Shown here piece after piece: positions 24,132-28,466 of a DNA stretch of 28,466 bases. The notes under the pieces were generated by a model. It worked only from the letters and a program-made list of their open reading frames with translations. It was not told the origin of the DNA and made no database searches. The stretch is from Collodictyon triciliatum. Its lineage: Eukaryota; CRuMs. Made by a program: the position numbers and the translations under genes. The first letter of the stretch is position 1. Each line of letters starts with the position of its first letter. The DNA is taken from assembly GCA_043381765.1 (NCBI GenBank), contig JBHJMP010000326.1:4959-33424 (forward strand), given 5' to 3'.

Positions 24132-26491
24132 AAAAAAAAAACCAAAAAAAACCAAAAAAAAAACCAAAAAGTGACGACAAAAAATTACAATTAAAATTAA
24201 AAACAAAATATAACAAAAATTACATGGATGAAGAGACGTAATATCATTTTTCAAACATAATAGACAAAAGTCTATTCCTTCATAATTTCTCTCTCTCATT
24301 GGTATTGGGCTCCGCGATGGGACAGAGTGAAACCTTTGATGAAGTTCAGATAGGGCCGACGACACAGCAGATCGGCTGGTAAATGCAATAATTTAAACGC
24401 ACACAGTCGATAGAAAGAAAGAAAATGAAATGTAAAATGTATCCCTGAACAAATAGCTCTCTGACATACATATCATCAGCCGAAAAAGCACTATACGCCT
24501 AACCGTAGGAGTTACTGTACTTACACTGAATGAGGACGTGCTGACCTGGCAGAGGACGGTGGTCTGGGTGTGGATGTCACGGTTCGCGCACTGAGAGGCC
24601 TTTCCAACATATTCACCGAGTGCATTCGAGGAGTAGAAGTTGCACTCTTGATGTGCGAAGTATTTTGTTGAGGAATGCATGTAATGCGTTTCTTGTTAGC
24701 AAAAAGATTTTTTTTCATGGATTTTTTTTTTGAAGACAATACCACATAGACTAAAAATGATTATTGATATTTATTAATAGGGAAAAATGGCTTCAATACT
24801 TCCAAAATAACCCCACATAAAGACGGAAACAATACAAACATAGGTGTGTCTATGACTCACTTTCGTCTTCTCTTTCATGTCACTTATTTCTTTTGTTAGT
24901 TTCTTTGTAGTAATATCAGATGCATTTCGCAGTTGTCTTTCCTTTTGTTTCGTTTTAGACCCATAAGATATGTTCAGTATGTTGAATAGATTAAAGAGAT
25001 GGCTTGCTGGATATTTTTGTCTGTTTTCTTTCAAAAAAAGAAAAGAAAGAGGATGATAGTAAGATTGAAGGATATGAACATTGCAATAAACAAAACATAT
25101 TTTCATAATAACTTTAGGCAATCGAAAACAAAACGCAAACTTGATGCAAAGATTGCGAAAGCCTAAAAGCCTCGGCTTGCACAAGATTCAACTGTGTTTC
25201 AATTTCATTCTTTTGCTTCACAGCCTCTGTCCTAGAACGTGCCTCAGAGGACGCCATTTCCTACAAATCAGAAAATTTGCGACAGACTCGATGACATATG
25301 TGAAATTGAATCTGGGATTTTACTCCGTTTTCTTATGAAAGTAGTCTCTGGAAAAGATGATAAACGAGATACATCTACAAAAGTTTGAAATTTTTTTTTT
25401 TCAGAAAAACCTGATGAAATCGAAGTTTTTCAAGGAGTTCCTCCTTTTCCATTTGCATAGCTATCATTTTTTTCTCTGCAAAACGCTACATATCAGACAG
25501 CTATGTATTTTATTTGGTTAGATTGTGGACAAACCTGCATCTCTGCGAATGCAAACCTCTTCTTCATACTTTATTCTAAGTTGGTCCAACTGAAATATTT
25601 GAGAGATTAAATTGCTAAATATTTAATTAAAAATTCCTTTCCGCAAACAAAACAAAACAAAACAAAACAAAACAAAACAAAACAAAACAAAACAAAACAA
25701 AACAAAACAAAACAAAACAAAACAAAACAAAACAAAACAAAAAAAAACAAAACAAAAACAAAAACAAAGCAAAACTGCGGGTATTATCGCGTGAAAATTT
25801 AATTAAAACACAGAAAGAGTTACGATATGTAAGAATTCCATAAGTTGATAATAGTAATTACTTCAACTTCTAATTGTGCCTTTGCCTCTGTGAGTTTGAT
25901 TTTTTCTTTTGCTTCTTTGTTTCTCAACTCCGTCAAGATTTGCACCTGAGTGTCCAGCTTAAAATTCATTCGCTCAAATTCCTGTATATGAAATAGAGAA
26001 TATCAAGCAATATTTTTTTTCTGAAACGGTCATAAATGCCCCAACAGTCCATATAATTCAATTTTTTTCTATCGCTTCTTTTAGATATCGGTTGAAAACC
26101 TTCCTATTTTCTGCCTCTGTTTCCATGCTTCTCTGAAGTGTCAGAACCTCAGACTCCAGATTTCCTGTATTGCAGCATTATATTTCAGCTATAGAGTATA
26201 TCTCTGCGGTGAAAGTGCACAATTACTGAGTATTTTCATGCCTTTATGTGATCAAAATTTAAACGATACATCGACTTCTTATCATAGCTTGAATTTATTT
26301 TTTGACGACCTTTCTTTCCCACAAGTTTTTCGCGTAAAGCACCTTCCGATTTCAATAGAAGTTCCACAGCGGTGAGTTTCGTATGAATGGATTCTTGTGT
26401 TCTCCTGAGAAAGACACCAAAACGCTCCTATTATGATGGACATGATGAAATATTACCCTTTATATGTATCACAAGGTTATACAATAACAAT

Positions 26492-26585
<94 letters not shown>

Positions 26586-27854
26586 NNNNNNNNNNNNNNN
26601 NNNNNNNNNNNNNNNNNNNNNNNNNNNNNNNNNNNNNNNNNNNNNNNNNNNNNNNNNNNNNNNNNNNNNNNNNNNNNNNNNNNNNAATAATAATAACAAT
26701 AATAATAACAATAATAATAACAATAATAATAACAATAATAATAACAATAATAATAACAATAATAATAACAATAATAATAACAATAATAATAACAATAATA
26801 ATAACAATAATAATAACAATAATAATAACAATAATAATAACAATAATAATAACAATAATAATAATAACAATAATAATAATAACAATAATAATAATAACAA
26901 TAATAATAACAATAATAATAACAATAGATACATGTGTTCTTGACATAATGACTAGTATAATTTTGATAATATAACATATTGAGCAGTCCATAACATTCAA
27001 GAATAATATCTATTGTATTGATAAAATGCGAGCAGACCTCATTTCTGAAGGAAGATTTCATGTTTAGAATTTCAGGCTCCAAAACCGTCTTGATCTCCTG
27101 TATATTTGGTGTCTCCTGATGCAGTAAACGCAGAGCGATGTTGAGCGAGTCCTCCATTCTTTAAAACGAACCAAGAAAAATTGATTTAAAACACTATTCT
27201 ATGATATCATGATTCGCATATGAACAATTCTCATATTAATTTTTTTTTAAAAAAAGTGCTTATAGTCTAGTATATCACATATACGATGTTGACCACCACA
27301 AAGATTTCGCTTACTTGATACGAATTTTGTGGATATCATCCTGCTCACCCAGTTGCTCCTCAATCACTGCACGTAGTTGCTGAATCTCGCTGATGATATG
27401 CGCTTCATCGTCTCGCAATCGGCCAAGTTCTCTTGATGAGGAAAGTTGTTTGGAGAAAATACCCATGGCCAAGTAGCTCTTGAATGGCGTGGCCTTCTTC
27501 CGATTCCCTCCCGTATTCCTGGATTAGATAGTGGAGTCCCACGAAAAACGAAGATATGAAATACAGCGGCATATGAGTTTTATCTAATTTGGAACATGTG
27601 TAGGAAGACTGTGAAGGACCAATATATAGTATGTAGTAAATGTAAGGAAAATCAAATGAAGAGAAAAATAGAATCGAGGACAATATGAAAAGATATATAG
27701 GAAATATAAGTTACGAGTATCCTCTTATTTAATATACAGTTATCAGTAGGAGAACATGGTTGTACGAAGAAACAGAGAGGCTAGAAACATACGGATCATC
27801 CTCGGTGGTGGTATTTGGGCTGGACAAGCTTCCAGCCGATTCGTTCGGATTCAT
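22481..27854 (-). CDS. Coiled-coil protein with C-terminal TPR-like repeats, about 20 exons
   Basis: Probable scaffold or adaptor; no named family recognised. Exons 5' to 3': 27854-27793, 27518-27315, 27158-27038, 26427-26310, 26164-26100, 25981-25862, 25589-25535, 25475-25411, 25260-25141, 24941-24861, 24691-24525, 24375-24224, 23913-23788, 23696-23608, 23523-23443, 23371-23305, 23203-23027, 22890-22827, 22744-22679, 22591-22481 (TGA); about 703 residues. All junctions agree in phase except 23305/23203, off by one. Residues about 45-335 are a long charged coiled coil, for example LRDDEAHIISEIQQLRAVIE. Next comes a Ser/Arg/Pro stretch (STPRPPSSARSARPHS). The C-terminal third is helical and TPR-like: ALEMSFKLFRKAES, YNNMAYHFLKRGKPTSALQY, then TLGNIGGAQLSLGNLNKM. 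For exons 23523-23443 and 23371-23305 an alternative open frame (23509-23255, MCRRFRVIGPHF...) exists; I preferred the helical reading. The gene is divergent from a candidate at 28055. Two scaffold gaps fall in its introns. Confidence 0.7.
23216..23290. repeat. 14-bp minisatellite AGAAATCAAACAAA
   Basis: About five tandem copies lie in the intron between exons 23371-23305 and 23203-23027 of the coiled-coil/TPR gene. On the sense strand it is a T-rich array reaching the acceptor. This is the one intron whose flanking phases do not agree. Confidence 0.93.
23940..24175. repeat. Poly-A tract with scaffold gap in coiled-coil/TPR intron
   Basis: A-rich sequence with CC interruptions flanks 100 N (23965-24064), followed by a poly-A run to about 24130 and more CC-interrupted A tracts. 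It lies in the intron between exons 24375-24224 and 23913-23788. Phases on either side agree (phase 1), so no exon needs to be missing. Confidence 0.94.
25644..25769. repeat. (AAAAC)n pentamer minisatellite
   Basis: About 24 copies of AAAAC, degenerating at the 3' end to AAAAAC variants, in the intron between exons 25981-25862 and 25589-25535. It is the same pentamer class (reverse complement GTTTT) as the array at 9160-9330 in the other long gene. Confidence 0.96.
26492..26926. repeat. (AAT)n and (AATAATAAC)n compound satellite with scaffold gap
   Basis: A perfect AAT array (26492-26585) enters a 100-N gap (26586-26685) and emerges as a 9-bp array AATAATAAC (26686-26926), with some 12-bp variants near its end. 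It lies in the intron between exons 27158-27038 and 26427-26310 of the coiled-coil/TPR gene. Phases of those exons agree if exon 4 starts at 26427. Confidence 0.96.
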
Positions 27855-28054
27855 CCTACGGGATTTATCGCAGTTTATTTATGACCCCTTTTTTCGAATA
27901 TTTTTCGCCTATGTCTACTAGAAAACATTATAAAGAAAAATATAGAAGGAGTCCTGGCAACCGGGTGAACAACTCCAGTCGCTTTTTTTTTTTTTGTTGT
28001 TTGTGAAGCAACTCGACACTACCCGATTTCAGAGACTCTTCGAATCAGGCTCAT
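27855..28054. promoter_or_regulatory. Short divergent promoter region
   Basis: About 200 bp separate the ATG of the coiled-coil/TPR gene (minus) from the ATG of the presequence-like exon (plus). This would be a compact bidirectional promoter if both starts are right. It contains a T run at 27984-27995 and no TATA box that I can assert. Confidence 0.35.
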
Positions 28055-28131
28055 ATGCGCCGTGTGCTGCGAGTCTGCAATGCGGCTGCGAGTGGGATGT
28101 TCCGTTCAGGCCGAGTCTGTCTCAGCGTTGT
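28055..28131 (+). CDS. Possible first exon of a gene with a mitochondrial presequence
   Basis: ATG at 28055 opens a frame whose first 25 residues (MRRVLRVCNAAASGMFRSGR, then VCLSV) are rich in Arg, Ala and Ser and free of acidic residues, as in mitochondrial targeting peptides. A good donor, GTGAGT, follows at 28132, so this may be exon 1 of a plus-strand gene continuing beyond the window. No downstream exon can be placed with confidence before the window ends, so the product is unknown. The sequence is GC-richer than its surroundings, like other gene 5' ends here. Confidence 0.4.
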
Positions 28132-28466
28132 GTGAGTGTTTGCTTTCAAGTTGGCCACGATCGCCTTCCTGGGGCGTTGCGGAGTCCTTGTCATCCGCGC
28201 TTGTGGGACGCGTGATCATTCGCTGTGATCGCCTGATGCCGTTGGAGGCTCGTTCCAGAAATGCACAGATGAATCCGGTATCATTCACCTGTCGAGCTCT
28301 AAACCAACCTTTTTTGCAAAGAAACTCGTGGCGTTGAGACAGCGCGGTCGGTGTGACAAAAGTACCAATAATAGGAATAATAGGAATAATAGGAATAATA
28401 GGAATAATAGGAATAATAGGAATAATAGGAATAATAGGAATAATAGGAATAATAGGAATAATAGGA
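28132..28466. other. Probable intron with GGAATAATA 9-bp minisatellite at window end
   Basis: The left part (28132-28340) is unusually GC-rich for an intron in this window and holds open frames on both strands, including a 91-codon plus frame (28062-28337) and a 60-codon minus frame, none recognised. From 28365 to the window edge there are about eleven near-perfect copies of the 9-bp unit AATAATAGG. Confidence 0.6.

Overview
The window is nuclear DNA of a eukaryote, very probably a free-living protist. Genes are split by many short AT-rich introns with GT..AG ends. Stop codons TAA, TAG and TGA all end genes, so the code looks standard. No operons, phage genes or bacterial promoters are visible. 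A membrane pyrophosphatase argues against animals and fungi, and a PH plus MUN priming-type protein argues against a typical plant. I cannot name the taxon; a rhizarian or similar protist is only a guess. Three runs of exactly 100 N (5148-5247, 23965-24064, 26586-26685) are scaffold gaps inside homopolymer or triplet repeats.

Layout. (1) <140-1502, plus: 3' part of a mitochondrial carrier. (2) 10754-2571, minus: a gene of about 33 exons that I assembled by hand, with every exon junction in phase, into a protein of about 1150 residues with a PH domain followed by a MUN (Munc13/CAPS) domain. (3) 14124-11824, minus: a three-exon polytopic membrane protein of 658 residues that I do not recognise. 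(4) 14900-17542, plus: a five-exon vacuolar-type membrane pyrophosphatase, divergent from (3). (5) 19254-18276, minus: a GC-rich two-repeat Myb protein, convergent with (4). (6) 19255-22480: mostly low-complexity AT-rich DNA with two weak small-gene candidates (21106-21384 and 21552-21896, plus). (7) 27854-22481, minus: a gene of about 20 exons for a coiled-coil protein ending in TPR-like helices. (8) From 28055, plus: a possible first exon with a mitochondrial-presequence-like N-terminus, divergent from (7).

The genes do not form a pathway; they are neighbours in a eukaryotic genome. Two are linked loosely by cell biology: the PH-MUN protein (vesicle priming or tethering) and the pyrophosphatase (proton pumping into vacuoles or acidocalcisomes) both act in the endomembrane system. 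The most striking features are the PH-MUN protein and the very dense expansion of micro- and minisatellites, most of them inside introns or just outside genes.
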